A stretch of DNA of 64,000 nt from Buddleja alternifolia (taxonomy: Eukaryota > Streptophyta > Magnoliopsida > Lamiales > Scrophulariaceae): contig CM033396.1 of assembly GCA_019426215.1 (NCBI GenBank), forward strand, positions 38,492,503 to 38,556,502, in the 5' to 3' direction. The notes under the pieces were generated by a model. That model saw only the letters and a program-made list of their open reading frames with translations, ran no database searches and was not told the origin of the DNA. Positions 63,892-64,000 of the stretch are shown here, piece after piece. Both the position numbers and the translations under genes were made by a program. Numbering within the stretch: position 1 is the stretch's first letter; every line of letters begins with the position of its first letter.

Positions 63892-64000
63892 TCCCCCTCA
63901 AGTTGGATCATAGATGTTAATCATGTCCAACTTGCTAATGAGATCTTTAAAACTTTGTCGTGGTAGTCCCTTGGTAAAGATGTCAGCCGTTTGATCTTTT
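63892..64000 (-). pseudogene. pol: Copia RNase H C-terminus, runs off the window
   Basis: The minus strand reads DQTADIFTKGLPRQ, then LISKLDMIN and a stop near the polypurine tract, the standard end of copia pol. Only about 35 codons are in the window, so its integrity cannot be judged. Confidence 0.85.

Overview
The window is nuclear DNA from a flowering plant, almost certainly a eudicot (possibly an asterid, though this cannot be settled from sequence alone). It is AT-rich, its genes carry GT-AG introns, and their closest recognisable relatives are plant genes: katanin p60, chloroplast glycerate kinase, CYSTM proteins, the Cdi-type glycosyltransferase and a plant EGF-domain protein. Transposable elements fill most of the space between genes.

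Positions 1-14051 are nested LTR retrotransposons. A Sirevirus-type Ty1/copia element (1-10086, left end outside the window) carries gag, a broken pol and a long extra 3' ORF. It lies inside an older copia element, whose decayed RT/RNase H tail (10087-10883) and 3' LTR (10884-14051) follow. That LTR is itself split by a solo LTR (11714-13145) with a perfect 5-bp target duplication.

Positions 14052-24800 hold no gene I can support. They contain MITEs, a minus-strand TRIM-like element (about 15625-16199) and a 765-bp Mutator-like hairpin element with an 11-bp target duplication (18703-19467).

The genic part runs from 24830 to 57950. The order is: a secreted, probably GPI-anchored EGF-domain protein (minus, 6 exons, 24830-27790); a LINE RNase H relic (28385-28795); katanin p60/KTN1 (minus, 7 exons, 30763-36248); a gag-only Ty3-like element with a solo LTR nested in its 5' LTR (38007-41960); glycerate 3-kinase GLYK (plus, 12 exons, 45036-50917); two tandem CYSTM micro-protein genes (minus, 51203-51483 and 53135-54659); and a Cdi-like glycosyltransferase (minus, 56508-57296, with a 5'-UTR intron). 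Every multi-exon model closes in frame across all its junctions. The genes have unrelated roles (photorespiration, microtubule severing, membrane stress proteins, cell wall or Golgi), so they are not a functional cluster.

Positions 57943-62140 look like one large hAT-like composite element with a GTTTTTAG target duplication. It encloses a roughly 2.8-kb degenerate minisatellite arranged as a giant inverted repeat centred at 59674/59675, followed by a nearly open LINE zinc-knuckle/RNase H fragment. The right edge (63472-64000) enters another copia element on the minus strand.

The most unusual features are the giant palindromic minisatellite, tandem amplification of intron sequence at or near the 5' splice site in three separate genes, the Sirevirus extra ORF with nuclear-localisation-like clusters and a promoter-like leader, and TE insertions placed where they could affect GLYK promoter choice.
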